Below, piece after piece: positions 28,804-38,300 of a stretch of DNA of 64,000 nucleotides. Source of the stretch: Nocardia higoensis NBRC 100133 (GTDB lineage: Bacteria > Actinomycetota > Actinomycetes > Mycobacteriales > Mycobacteriaceae); the NCBI RefSeq assembly GCF_000308595.1, contig NZ_BAGA01000091.1:1-64000 (forward strand). The letters are read 5' to 3'. Position 1 is the stretch's first letter; the number at the start of each line of letters is the position of its first letter. The position numbers and the translations under genes are program-made. The notes under the pieces were generated by a model. The model ran no database searches, was not told the DNA's origin, and saw only the letters and a list, made by a program, of their open reading frames with translations.

Positions 28804-30372
28804 GTGGCGGGCTCGGCTTCCGCGCGGGCGCAGTCCTGGCGCAATCCGCTGCGTGACGAACGGGACAAGCGGGTGCCGCGGATCGCGGGCCCGTGCGGCA
28901 TGGTGATCTTCGGCGTCACGGGTGACCTCTCGCGCCGGAAACTGATGCCCGCCATCTACGACCTGGCGAACCGGGGGCTGCTTCCCCCCGGTTTCGCCCT
29001 GGTCGGTTTCGCGCGCCGCGACTACGCGCACGAGGATTTCGCGCAGGTGGTGCTCGACGCCGTCAAGGCGCACGCCCGCACCCCGTTCCGGCAGGAGGTC
29101 TGGGATCATCTCGCCGAGGGGATCCGGTTCGTGCAGGGCTCCTTCGACGACGACGCCGCCTTCGCCAACTTGGCACAGACGCTCGCGCAACTGGACAAGG
29201 AACGCGGCACCGGCGGCAATCACGCCTTCTATCTGTCGATTCCGCCGGACATGTTCCCGCTGGTCCTCGATCAACTCTCCCAGCACAAGCTGGCCGGCCC
29301 GATCAGCCCCGACGCCAACGGCCGCGAGCCGTGGCGCCGGGTGGTGATCGAAAAGCCGTTCGGGCACGATCTCGACAGCGCGGTGGAGCTCAACGCACTG
29401 GTCAACCGGGTGTTCCCGGAGGAGACCGTGTTCCGCATCGACCACTATCTCGGCAAGGAGACGGTGCAGAACATCCTGGCGCTGCGCTTCGCCAACCAGT
29501 TGTTCGACCCGATCTGGAACGCCAACTACGTCGACCACGTGCAGATCACCATGGCCGAGGACATCGGCCTCGGCGGGCGCGCGGGCTACTACGACGGCAT
29601 CGGGGCCGCGCGCGATGTCATCCAGAACCATCTGCTGCAGTTGCTGGCGCTGGTGGCGATGGAGGAGCCGATCAGCTTCGAGCCCAAGCAGTTGCAGACC
29701 GAGAAGATCAAGGTGCTCAGCGCCACCAAGCTGGTCGAGCCGCTCGACGAGACCTCCGCGCGCGGTCAGTACGCGGCCGGCTGGCAGGGCGGCGAGCAGG
29801 TCGTCGGCCTGCTCGACGAGGACGGCTTCGATCCGCGCTCCACGACCGAGACCTACGCCGCGATCACCCTCGAGGTCGATACCCGCCGCTGGGCGGGCGT
29901 GCCCTTCTATCTGCGCACCGGTAAACGCCTGGGGCGCCGGGTGACCGAGATCGCGGTGATCTTCAAACGCGCGCCCCACCTGCCCTTCGACCAGACCATG
30001 ACCGAGGAACTCGGACAGAACGCGCTGGTCATCCGGGTGCAGCCGGACGAGGGCATCACCATGCGGTTCGGCTCCAAGGTGCCGGGCTCGAGTATGGAAG
30101 TCCGCGACGTCAATATGGATTTCAGTTACGGCGAGGCCTTCACCGAGTCCTCCCCCGAGGCCTACGAACGTCTGATCCTCGACGTGCTGCTCGGGGTGCC
30201 CTCGTTGTTCCCGGTGAACGCGGAGGTCGAATTGTCCTGGCACATACTCGATCCGGTGCTCGAGCACTGGGCCGCGGACGGGGTGCCCGAGCCGTACGAG
30301 GCGGGCACCTGGGGACCGGTATCCGCCGACGAGATGCTCGCCCGCACCGGGCGGGAATGGCGGCGCCCGTGA
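28804..30372 (+). CDS. zwf: Glucose-6-phosphate dehydrogenase
   Basis: 522 residues. NADP-binding motif FGVTGDLSRRKLMPAIYDLANRG, and the substrate/catalytic block FRIDHYLGKETVQNILALRFAN; IEKPFGHDLDSAVELN also conserved. First committed step of the oxidative pentose phosphate pathway, making NADPH. GTG 28804 is 2 bp after the tal stop. Corresponds to zwf2 (Rv1447c), whose activity depends on OpcA, encoded next. Confidence 0.97.
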   Translation: MAGSASARAQSWRNPLRDERDKRVPRIAGPCGMVIFGVTGDLSRRKLMPAIYDLANRGLLPPGFALVGFARRDYAHEDFAQVVLDAVKAHARTPFRQEVWDHLAEGIRFVQGSFDDDAAFANLAQTLAQLDKERGTGGNHAFYLSIPPDMFPLVLDQLSQHKLAGPISPDANGREPWRRVVIEKPFGHDLDSAVELNALVNRVFPEETVFRIDHYLGKETVQNILALRFANQLFDPIWNANYVDHVQITMAEDIGLGGRAGYYDGIGAARDVIQNHLLQLLALVAMEEPISFEPKQLQTEKIKVLSATKLVEPLDETSARGQYAAGWQGGEQVVGLLDEDGFDPRSTTETYAAITLEVDTRRWAGVPFYLRTGKRLGRRVTEIAVIFKRAPHLPFDQTMTEELGQNALVIRVQPDEGITMRFGSKVPGSSMEVRDVNMDFSYGEAFTESSPEAYERLILDVLLGVPSLFPVNAEVELSWHILDPVLEHWAADGVPEPYEAGTWGPVSADEMLARTGREWRRP

Positions 30373-31277
30373 TCATCGACATGCCCGACACCACCACCGG
30401 CGCGGTCGCCAAGCGACTGGTGCAGTTGCGGGAGAGCTACGGCGTCGTCACCATGGGCCGGGTGCTGACCCTGGTGGTGTGCACGCTGGACAGCTCCGAG
30501 GCCGAGGACGCCATCGACGCCGCCAACGACGCCAGCCGCGAGCATCCCTGTCGCGTGGTGGTTCTCGCGCGCGGCGACCGCGACGCGGAGACCAAACTCG
30601 ACGCCCAGATCCGCGTCGGCGGCGACGCGGGCGCGGCCGAGGTGATCGTGCTGCGGCTGGCCGGAGAACTGGTCAGTCACGAGAGCAGCGTGGTGGTGCC
30701 TTTCCTGCTGCCCGACACCCCGGTGGTGGCGTGGTGGCCGCGCGGCGCGCCGGAGTTCCCGTCCCGGGATTCGGTGGGAAGGCTGGCCACGCGCCGCATC
30801 ACCGACGCCACCTACGCCGCCGATCCGCAGAACACCATCCGCGGCAGGCACGCCTCCTACGCACCCGGCGACACCGATCTGGCCTGGAGCCGGATCACCT
30901 ATTGGCGGGCACTGCTGACCGCGTCACTGGACGAACCGCCCTACGAGCCGGTCGAATCGGTGACCATCTCCGGCCTGCGCGAGGAACCCGCCCTCGACAT
31001 GCTGGCCGGCTGGCTGGCGAGCCGCCTGAACTGCCCCGTCCGGCGACGCACCGGACCGCTGGAAGTGCGGCTGCACCGTCCCACCGTCTCGATCGGCATC
31101 ACCCGCCCGCAGACCGGGCGTACCGCGACCTTGACCCGCTCCGGCGACCCCGACCAGCGGATCGCACTGGCGCGCAGGGAAACTCGTGACTGCCTCGCCG
31201 AAGATATGCGCCGCCTGGACGCGGACGAAATCTATCGCGAGGCACTCGCCGGAATGGAGAAGGTGATCTATGAGTGA
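30369..31277 (+). CDS. opcA: G6PD assembly protein OpcA
   Basis: 302 residues. The start GTG 30369 overlaps the zwf stop (GTGA) and gives MIIDMPDTTTGAVAKRL, resembling the M. tuberculosis OpcA N-terminus; the ATG at 30357 would add four residues. Recognised segments: ANDASREHPCRVVVLARG, GDAGAAEVIVLRLAGELVSHESSVVVPFLLPDTPVVAWWPRGAPEFP, and DLAWSRITYWRALLTASLD. OpcA is required for activity or oligomerisation of Zwf in actinobacteria and cyanobacteria. Confidence 0.94.
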   Translation: MIIDMPDTTTGAVAKRLVQLRESYGVVTMGRVLTLVVCTLDSSEAEDAIDAANDASREHPCRVVVLARGDRDAETKLDAQIRVGGDAGAAEVIVLRLAGELVSHESSVVVPFLLPDTPVVAWWPRGAPEFPSRDSVGRLATRRITDATYAADPQNTIRGRHASYAPGDTDLAWSRITYWRALLTASLDEPPYEPVESVTISGLREEPALDMLAGWLASRLNCPVRRRTGPLEVRLHRPTVSIGITRPQTGRTATLTRSGDPDQRIALARRETRDCLAEDMRRLDADEIYREALAGMEKVIYE

Positions 31278-32058
31278 GACACCCGCCGGCCGTTACGCCG
31301 ACCAGAAACGTCGCGTCGCGGCAAGTTTCCCCGCCGACACCGTGCAGGTGCATCCCGATACCGAGGCGCTGGTGAACGCCGCGGCCCGCCGCTTCGTGGA
31401 GGTCGTGGTGGCCGCCCAGGCGGCGCGCGGCTCCGCCTCGGTGGTGCTGACCGGTGGCGGCACCGGTATCGGCCTGCTCGCGCAGGTGCGCCGCGAACCG
31501 GGCGATATCGACTGGTCGGCACTGGACGTGTTCTGGGGCGACGAACGTTTCGTGCCCGCGGGAGATCCGGAGCGCAACGAACTCCAGGCGCGTGAAGCCC
31601 TGCTCGACCACGTGCCCGTCGACCCGCACCGAGTGCACATCGTGGCGACCAGCGACGGCGAGTACCCCGATCCGGTCGAGGCGGCCGCGGAGTACTCGGC
31701 GGCGGTGCACGCCCATCTCGAGGAGCACGGCGCCTTCGATCTGCACCTGCTCGGCATGGGCGGCGAGGGTCACGTGAACTCGCTGTTCCCGGACACCGAC
31801 GCCGTGCGCGAGGAGCACGAACTCGTCGTCGCGGTGACCGATTCGCCCAAGCCGCCCGCGGTCCGGGTGACGTTGACGCTGCCCGCGGTGCGCAAGGCTC
31901 GCCACGTCGTGCTGGTCGTCGGCGGCGCGGCCAAGGCCGAGGCAGTCGTGGCCGCGCTGAACGGCGCCGAGCCGGTCGACATTCCGGCGGCGGGCGCGCG
32001 CGGCGCGGAATCCACCACCTGGCTGCTCGACGAAGAGGCCGCGTCCGCGCTGCGCTGA
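31270..32058 (+). CDS. pgl: 6-phosphogluconolactonase
   Basis: 262 residues. The start overlaps the opcA stop by 8 bp (ATGAGTGA). Visible motifs: VVLTGGGTGIGLLAQV, the WSALDVFWGDERFVPAGDPERNE block, and HLLGMGGEGHVNSLFPDTDAV. It hydrolyses the lactone made by Zwf, completing the oxidative branch. It ends the tkt-tal-zwf-opcA-pgl operon (Rv1445c equivalent). Confidence 0.96.
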   Translation: MSETPAGRYADQKRRVAASFPADTVQVHPDTEALVNAAARRFVEVVVAAQAARGSASVVLTGGGTGIGLLAQVRREPGDIDWSALDVFWGDERFVPAGDPERNELQAREALLDHVPVDPHRVHIVATSDGEYPDPVEAAAEYSAAVHAHLEEHGAFDLHLLGMGGEGHVNSLFPDTDAVREEHELVVAVTDSPKPPAVRVTLTLPAVRKARHVVLVVGGAAKAEAVVAALNGAEPVDIPAAGARGAESTTWLLDEEAASALR

Positions 32059-32122
32059 TGCGCGCAGCCCGGATCGGCCGCCGGTCCGCTCGGGTACCAC
32101 GCAGATCCGGGAGGTGCGATCG

Positions 32123-34378
32123 ATGAGCGGCACCGATTCCGCGGGTGCGGCGCTGGACGAGGCGTTCCGGTCCGCCGTCGGCACGCTCGCGCCGCCCGCG
32201 GTCCCGGCCCCGCTCCCACCGGGATACACCGCCGTCGATCTGCGGAAGCTGTTCGACGGGCAGGCCGCGAGCAGACACCTGGATCTGACCGCCCGGCGGC
32301 TCGGCGCGGCACGGGAAGGCTTCTACAGCATCGGTTCCTCGGGGCACGAGGGCAATGTCGCGCTGGCGGCCGCGACCCGGCCCACCGATCCGGCTCTCCT
32401 GCACTACCGATCCGGCGCGTTCTTCCTGCACCGTGCCCGCCGCGCCGGCGTCTCCGATCCCGCCCGCGACGTGCTGCGCGGCGTCGTCGCCTCATCCGCC
32501 GACCCCATCTCGGGTGGGCGGCACAAGGTGTTCGGCAGCGCGGCCGCCCACGTCATCCCGCAGACCTCCACCATCGCCTCGCACCTGCCGCGCGCCGTCG
32601 GCCTCGCCTTCGCTCTCGACCGCGCCCACCGCGCCGGACTCGAACCGTCCTGGCCCGCCGACGCGATCGTGTTGTGCACCTTCGGCGACGCCTCCGCGAA
32701 CCATTCCACCGCGACCGGCGCGATCAACGCCGCCCTGCACACCGCCTACCAGGGTGCGCCCGTGCCGATTCTGTTCGTCTGCGAGGACAACGGCCTCGGC
32801 ATCAGCGTCCCCACTCCCCCGGGCTGGATCCAGCATGCCTACGGCTCCCGCCCCGGCTTGCTCTATCTCGGCGCAGACGCCTGCGACCTCCGCGACGTCC
32901 TGGCCGCCTGCACCACGGCCGTCGACCACGTCCGCGCCCACCGCACCCCCGTCTTCCTGCATCTGCGTACCGTCCGCCTGCTCGGCCACGCGGGCTCGGA
33001 CCTCGAAGCCGCCTACCGCCGCCCCGCCGACATCGCCGCCGATCTCGGCCGCGATCCGCTCTTGGCGACCGCCCGCCTGCTCGTCGAGACCGGCACCGCC
33101 GAACCCGCCGCCCTGCTCGACCGCTACGACGAGATCGCCGCCCGCGTCGCTCGGACCGCCGAATCCGTGTGTGCCGAACCGAAGCTCGACACCACCGCGG
33201 CAGTGACGGCGCCCCTGGCGCCGGCTCGTCCCGAGGCCGTCCGCGCCGATGTCCTGCGGGGACGGCCGATGTCGCCGAGTGCTGCGCCCCGGCGCCGAGG
33301 TGATCGGCCTGCCCTTGGTCCTTCCCGCGCCGCGGGCGTGGCCGCGCCCGACGATCCGCCGGTCACGCTCGCGCAGGCGATCGACGCGACGCTCGCGTCG
33401 CTGCTGGAGCGCGACCGCGATGTGCTCGTCTTCGGCGAGGACGTCGGCCGCAAGGGCGGGGTGTACGGCGTGACCAAGGGCTTGCGGGCCCGCTTCGGCC
33501 CGCGCCGGGTCTTCGACACGATCCTCGACGAACAGAGCGTCCTCGGCACAGCGCTGGGCGCGGGCCTGGCCGGATTCGTGCCGATACCGGAGATCCAGTA
33601 CCTCGCCTATGTGCACAATGCCGCCGACCAATTACGCGGCGAGGCAGCCACTCTCGGCTTCTTCTCCGCGGGCCGCTATCGCAACCCGATGGTGGTGCGC
33701 ATCGCCGGGCTGGCCTACCAGAAGGGCTTCGGCGGTCACTTCCACAACGACAACTCGCTGGCCGCCCTGCGCGACATCCCCGGTCTGGTGCTCGCCGTGC
33801 CCGCCCGAGCCGACGACGCCGCCGCCCTGCTGCGCACCTGCGTGTCCGCCGCCCGGGTGGACGGCCGGGTGTGTGTGCTGCTCGAGCCGATCGCGCTCTA
33901 CCACTCCCGCGACCTGTTCCCGGGCGACGGCGCCTGGGCCGCGCCGGCGAACGACCCCGAGCACGTCGAGATCGGTCGTGCCCGCTGCTACGGCGAGGGA
34001 ACGGACCTGACCATCGTCACCTTCGGCAACGGCGTGCCGATGAGCCTGCGCGTCGCCGCCCGGCTGGCCGCCGACGGCATCCACGCCCGCGTCCTGGATC
34101 TGCGCTGGCTGGCTCCGCTGCCGCTCGCGGACCTGGCGCACCACGCCGCCGCCACCGGCCGGGTGCTCGTCGCAGACGAAACCCGCCGCAGCGGAGGTGT
34201 TTCCGAGGCGATCTGCACGGCCCTCGTCGACGCCGGGTTCCGGGGCGCGCTGTCCCGGGTCACCGCCGAGGACAGCTTCGTCCCGCTCGGGCCGGCCACA
34301 GCGGCGGTCCTGCTCGACGAGGCCACGATCGAAGCGGCCGCGCGGGCGATTCGACCGGCCACGGCCCCGGACTCGTAG
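32123..34378 (+). CDS. Fused alpha-beta E1 of a 2-oxoacid dehydrogenase-like TPP enzyme
   Basis: 751 residues. About 1-390 match the E1 alpha subunit: GFYSIGSSGHEGNVALAAA, SGGRHKVFGSAAAHVIPQTSTIASHLPRAVG, and the TPP motif CTFGDASANHSTATGAIN...LFVCEDNGLGIS. About 405-751 match E1 beta: VTLAQAIDATLASLLERDRDVLVFGEDVGRKGGVYGVTKGL, IPEIQYLAYVHNAADQLRGEAA, and a transketolase C-domain VTFGNGVPMSLRVA...VADETRRSGGVSEAI. No E2 or E3 gene is adjacent. ATG 32123 follows GGGAGG. Probably branched-chain-type; substrate unproven. Confidence 0.85.
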   Translation: MSGTDSAGAALDEAFRSAVGTLAPPAVPAPLPPGYTAVDLRKLFDGQAASRHLDLTARRLGAAREGFYSIGSSGHEGNVALAAATRPTDPALLHYRSGAFFLHRARRAGVSDPARDVLRGVVASSADPISGGRHKVFGSAAAHVIPQTSTIASHLPRAVGLAFALDRAHRAGLEPSWPADAIVLCTFGDASANHSTATGAINAALHTAYQGAPVPILFVCEDNGLGISVPTPPGWIQHAYGSRPGLLYLGADACDLRDVLAACTTAVDHVRAHRTPVFLHLRTVRLLGHAGSDLEAAYRRPADIAADLGRDPLLATARLLVETGTAEPAALLDRYDEIAARVARTAESVCAEPKLDTTAAVTAPLAPARPEAVRADVLRGRPMSPSAAPRRRGDRPALGPSRAAGVAAPDDPPVTLAQAIDATLASLLERDRDVLVFGEDVGRKGGVYGVTKGLRARFGPRRVFDTILDEQSVLGTALGAGLAGFVPIPEIQYLAYVHNAADQLRGEAATLGFFSAGRYRNPMVVRIAGLAYQKGFGGHFHNDNSLAALRDIPGLVLAVPARADDAAALLRTCVSAARVDGRVCVLLEPIALYHSRDLFPGDGAWAAPANDPEHVEIGRARCYGEGTDLTIVTFGNGVPMSLRVAARLAADGIHARVLDLRWLAPLPLADLAHHAAATGRVLVADETRRSGGVSEAICTALVDAGFRGALSRVTAEDSFVPLGPATAAVLLDEATIEAAARAIRPATAPDS

Positions 34379-34505
34379 ACCTCGATCACGCTGCGGCGAT
34401 CCCGCACCCCCGGCTCGGTCGGCTCCGGCGGACCAGCGCGTCACCGGTGCCGCCGCCCACGGCGCAGGGGAGGCGGGCCGACAGGGGTGTTCCCGCCGGG
34501 TCGCG

Positions 34506-35627
34506 TCATTCGAACTGGCCGGTGCCCAACAGCACCGTGGTGAGCAGTCGTACCAGTTCGGCCTGGCGATGCGTGCCGGACTTGTCGAACACGTGCTGCA
34601 GATGGGTGCGGGCGGTGTTCACGGAGACGGCCAGATCCTCGGCTATCGCGCGCAATCCCGCGCCGCGCAGGGCGGCCGCGGCGACCCGCGCCTCCGCTCC
34701 GGTCAAGCCGTAGAGCTGCCGCAGTGTCTCACCCCCGCCCCGGGTTTCACGCTCCGGGTCGACGACGACGACCACGGCGGCGCGCTCGTCCTCGGGTGCG
34801 CAGGCCGATTCCAGCGGCAGCACGAGCAGTGCGTACGGGGTCCGGCCGCCGGGCCGGGGCATCAGGTAGCGCCCGCCCGCGCGCGGTCCGGTCGTTCGCG
34901 TGGCTGCGGCGATCAGCGCGCGCAGGTTCGCGGCGGCGACGCTGTCGGTCGACTCCAGGTGGCCGCGACGACCGATCGCGAGGCCGTCGCGCGCCGCCAG
35001 GACGGCCGAGGCCGCCGGATTCCGGTAGCCGATCACACCGCCCGCGGTCACCACGAGCACTCCGTGGCGGTAGCGTTCGAGCACTTCCGTTACGCGTCGG
35101 CGTGCCGAATCCGCCTCCACGAGGCGGGATTGCGCGGTCACGGCGTGGCGCAGGTGCGGCAGCAGCAGCCGTATCGTCGGCGCGGCCCGCGCGTGGTCGA
35201 GATCTCGGTCGTGGTCGGGATACAGGGCGAGCCAGGCGATCCGGTCGCCGTCGGCGACCACGGTGAGCATGCCGTTGCCGAGCCCGTGCGGCGCCAGCCA
35301 GCCGCTGAAGAACGGGTGCCTGCGCAGGTATCCGGGCTCCAGCAATTCCTCGCAGGTGGTGACCAGGCCTGCCGGTGCCTGCGCGAGCGCGGTCGCGATC
35401 GGGTCGATGCGCCAGAAGCGGGCGTTGTAGGTTCGGCGGAGTTCGCCGGCTCCGGTCGAGCATGCCGTCATCGTCCGGCAATTCGGCGCGCCGACGATCA
35501 AAGCGCCCCGATCGGCGCCCACCGCCGCGACGAGATCGTCCATCGCGTTGGCCCAGTCGGCCGGATGCAGCGCGGCGCGCTCGATGCGCGCCACGATCTC
35601 GGAAAACCTCTCGACCGTCATCGTCAT
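34506..35627 (-). CDS. LuxR family transcriptional regulator
   Basis: 373 residues. The C-terminal LuxR helix-turn-helix is clear: LYGLTGAEARVAAAALRGAGLRAIAEDLAVSVNTARTHLQHVFDKSGTHRQAELVRLL. The N-terminal ~300 residues resemble a sensory region (FSGWLAPHGLGNGMLTVVADGDRIAWLALYPD, then RYRHGVLVVTAGGVIGYRNPAASAVLAARDGL, PAS-like). ATG 35625-35627 is preferred over a start at 35741. It is divergent from the endolysin-like gene, so may regulate it, though there is no direct proof. Confidence 0.85.
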   Translation of the reverse strand: MTMTVERFSEIVARIERAALHPADWANAMDDLVAAVGADRGALIVGAPNCRTMTACSTGAGELRRTYNARFWRIDPIATALAQAPAGLVTTCEELLEPGYLRRHPFFSGWLAPHGLGNGMLTVVADGDRIAWLALYPDHDRDLDHARAAPTIRLLLPHLRHAVTAQSRLVEADSARRRVTEVLERYRHGVLVVTAGGVIGYRNPAASAVLAARDGLAIGRRGHLESTDSVAAANLRALIAAATRTTGPRAGGRYLMPRPGGRTPYALLVLPLESACAPEDERAAVVVVVDPERETRGGGETLRQLYGLTGAEARVAAAALRGAGLRAIAEDLAVSVNTARTHLQHVFDKSGTHRQAELVRLLTTVLLGTGQFE

Positions 35628-35840
35628 GTGAAATAACCTGCGGTACAGGAAAAACGGCGGGTTCGGCACGGAGCATCGGGCCTCGAGCCGCGGTACGCGC
35701 GAGTGACCCGCTACTCGATTCTTCCACCCCGGCGATTTCACCGTGGGCCTTCGCTCTCATCGGTTCGGATGAGGACAGCGCAGCGCGAATCCTGTTCTAC
35801 TCGAGGAGCAACCGCATCGCTACCCGATGGAGGTTCTCCC

Positions 35841-37589
35841 ATGCCGACGGCAGTCGATTTCGCCGCACGCCTGATAGATCCGGCCGCCATCAAGGCGGCC
35901 GGGCACAGCGCCGTTCTGGTCTACGTGTCCCCGAGCAGACCCGGCGCCGACTTCGGCGCCAAGCCGGTGACCAGAGAGTACGCCGAACGCCTTCGCGCGG
36001 CCGGGCTCGATGTGGTGTCGATCTGGCAGTTCGGCAAGCCGGGCGATGCGCGTTCCCCCTCGGACTGGACCACCGGTTTCGACGGCGGACGCCGAATGGG
36101 GCTGCAGGCCGCGCAGATTCACACGGCCGCGGGCGGACCCGAACGCGCCCCCATCTTCTTCGCGGTGGACGAGGACATCTCCCTGCAGCAGTGGAACACC
36201 GGGGCGGTGCACTTCTTCCGCGGCGTGAACGAGGTCCTCGGCCGCGAACGCACCGGCATCTACGGCTCGTCCAGGGTGTGTGCGTGGGCGATCGAGGACG
36301 ACGTCATCGGCCGGTCCACGGACGCGGGCAAGCGCTGGGCCTGGCAGACCCGCGCGTGGTCGGGCAATCGGCTCGACACCCCCGAAGCCGTGCTGTACCA
36401 GCGCGTCATCGACACCCCGGCCAACCCGGGACCACTCATCGACGGCAGTTCGGTCGACGTCGACGACATCCTCGCCGCCGACTACGGGCAGTGGTCCCTC
36501 GATCGCGGAAGGCACCTCGTGACACCTCCGGAATTCACCGAACTCGACCGGATGGGCAACTCCCGCTCCTCGCGCTGGGGCGCCCGCATCACCAATTTCC
36601 TGCTGCACACCCAAGAGGGGAACGGGACAGCGGAATCACTGGCCGGCTACCTGAACAACCCGGCCAACAGCGTCTCCTACCACTACACATTGCGCGATGC
36701 GATCCTCTGCGATGTGGTGGACACCGATTACGCCTCGTGGTCGGTGCTCGACGCCAACAGCCAGACCATCAATCTGTGCTTCGCGGGCAGCCGCGCCGCC
36801 TGGTCGCGCGAGCAGTGGCTGGCCGTCGAGGGCGATCTGCGGATCGCGGCGTGGGTGGCCGTGCAGGACGCGAAGAAGTACGGCTTCGCGGCCGATGTCA
36901 TCGCCCCGCCCTACACCAGGCGCGACGGCATCTCCGACCACAAGTACGTCACCCAATGCCTCGGCATCGGTACCCACACCGACGTCGGTTTCCAGTTCCC
37001 CTGGGACGTCTTCGCCCGGCACGTCCGGGAATTCGCCGACGGCACGGGTCCGGTGCAGGTGCCCGGCGCGATCGACGCCAAGGCCGCGGTGACCCCGTGG
37101 CTCGGCGCGCGGCTGGGGCCGCCCGGGGAACAGCGGACCCCCGACGGGGTGGGCCGTTTCGTCAGGTACGAGCACGGCTACGTGTACTGGCATCCGTCCA
37201 CCGGCGCGCACCCGATCCCCGAGTCGCTGTTCGGCAAGTACGCCGAACTCGGCTGGGAGGCCGGACCGCTGGGTTACCCCATCACCGATCCCACGACGCT
37301 GCGCGACCCGGACGGCCGGGCGTGGGGTGAGGTGCAGGGTTTCCAGCAGGGGGCGCTGTATCACCGGACCGGCGAGCCGGTGTATCACCTGCACGGCGAG
37401 ATCCGGGAACGCTGGAACCGCAGCGGTTTCGAGAACGGGCCGCTCGGCTGGGCCACTTCCGACGAGATCCCCTTCGACACCGGCGCCTACCAGGAATTCG
37501 ACCACGGCCGGATCTACTGGACGCCGAAGCAGACGCTCGCGCTGCGCCGGGTCGGCGATGTCGACGAACCGCTGCAGGACACGCGCTGA
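35841..37589 (+). CDS. DUF1906 + N-acetylmuramoyl-L-alanine amidase + LGFP repeat protein (endolysin-like)
   Basis: 582 residues, three parts. About 1-225: DUF1906 (Rv2525c-like glycoside-hydrolase fold), with VDFAARLIDPAAIKAAGHSAVLVYVSPSRP and APIFFAVDEDISLQQWN. About 230-410: zinc amidase of the T7-lysozyme/PGRP type, with NFLLHTQEGNGTAESLAGYL, VSYHYTLRDAI and the final GIGTHTDVGFQFPWD zinc region. About 430-575: LGFP wall-binding repeats (GPLGYPITD, GPLGWATSDE). No signal peptide or membrane segment is visible. Arrangement recalls mycobacteriophage LysA. Start set by GGAGG at 35829. Confidence 0.85.
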   Translation: MPTAVDFAARLIDPAAIKAAGHSAVLVYVSPSRPGADFGAKPVTREYAERLRAAGLDVVSIWQFGKPGDARSPSDWTTGFDGGRRMGLQAAQIHTAAGGPERAPIFFAVDEDISLQQWNTGAVHFFRGVNEVLGRERTGIYGSSRVCAWAIEDDVIGRSTDAGKRWAWQTRAWSGNRLDTPEAVLYQRVIDTPANPGPLIDGSSVDVDDILAADYGQWSLDRGRHLVTPPEFTELDRMGNSRSSRWGARITNFLLHTQEGNGTAESLAGYLNNPANSVSYHYTLRDAILCDVVDTDYASWSVLDANSQTINLCFAGSRAAWSREQWLAVEGDLRIAAWVAVQDAKKYGFAADVIAPPYTRRDGISDHKYVTQCLGIGTHTDVGFQFPWDVFARHVREFADGTGPVQVPGAIDAKAAVTPWLGARLGPPGEQRTPDGVGRFVRYEHGYVYWHPSTGAHPIPESLFGKYAELGWEAGPLGYPITDPTTLRDPDGRAWGEVQGFQQGALYHRTGEPVYHLHGEIRERWNRSGFENGPLGWATSDEIPFDTGAYQEFDHGRIYWTPKQTLALRRVGDVDEPLQDTR

Positions 37590-37643
37590 CGCGGCCGGGG
37601 TGTCGGATCGCCCCGACCGACGGTCAGGGTACAGGCTGGACCC

Positions 37644-38300
37644 ATGACACAGTCACCCGAGAACTGGAACAGCGTCTACGACAACGACAACGCCCCCTGG
37701 GTGATCGGGGAACCGCAGCCCGCGATCCTGGAGCTGGAGCGGGCGGGATGGATCCGCGGCCGGGTGCTCGATCCCGGCGCGGGCACGGGTGAGCACACCA
37801 TCGCGCTGACGAAGCTCGGCTACGACGTGCTCGGCATCGACCTCTCGCCCAGCGCGGTGGAGCGGGCCCGGCGCAATGCCGCCGACAAGGGCGTGCCCAC
37901 GGCTCGGTTCGAGGTGGTCGACGTGCTCACCCTCGCCGACACCGGCGGTGCGGAACTGGGCGTCTTCGACACCGTGGTCGACAGCGCGCTGTTCCACGTC
38001 TTCGGCACCGAGCCCGAGGCCAGGGCCACCTATGTGCGCGGACTGCACCGGGTGTGCGTGCCCGGCGGGCTGGTGCACATCCTGGCGCTCTCCGACGCCG
38101 AGCCCGGGTTCGGACCGCGCATCGGCGAGTCGATCCTGCGGGACTCCTTCACCGACGGATGGGAGTTCGAGGATCTGAGTACCACGACCTACCGCGGCCG
38201 GGTCACCGAACTCGTGGCGCAGGAGGCCGAGCGCCTGCACCTGCCCACCGAGGGGCCGGTCGACACCGCGGCGTGGCTGGCACGCATCCGCCGTCGCTGA
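37644..38300 (+). CDS. Class I SAM-dependent methyltransferase
   Basis: 218 residues. SAM motif I VLDPGAGTGEHTIALTKLGYDVLGIDLSPSAVERARRNA, then FEVVDVLTLAD, FDTVVDSALFHVFG and the later PGGLVHILALSD. It resembles small thiopurine/TPMT-like or tellurite-resistance-type methyltransferases. TACAGGCT (37630-37637) ends 6 bases before the ATG, so possibly leaderless. Substrate unknown. Confidence 0.88.
   Translation: MTQSPENWNSVYDNDNAPWVIGEPQPAILELERAGWIRGRVLDPGAGTGEHTIALTKLGYDVLGIDLSPSAVERARRNAADKGVPTARFEVVDVLTLADTGGAELGVFDTVVDSALFHVFGTEPEARATYVRGLHRVCVPGGLVHILALSDAEPGFGPRIGESILRDSFTDGWEFEDLSTTTYRGRVTELVAQEAERLHLPTEGPVDTAAWLARIRRR

Noticed and set aside
35694..35720. Weak dyad CGAGT...ACTCG between the LuxR and endolysin-like genes
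   Set aside because: Five-base arms occur by chance often; no further symmetry.
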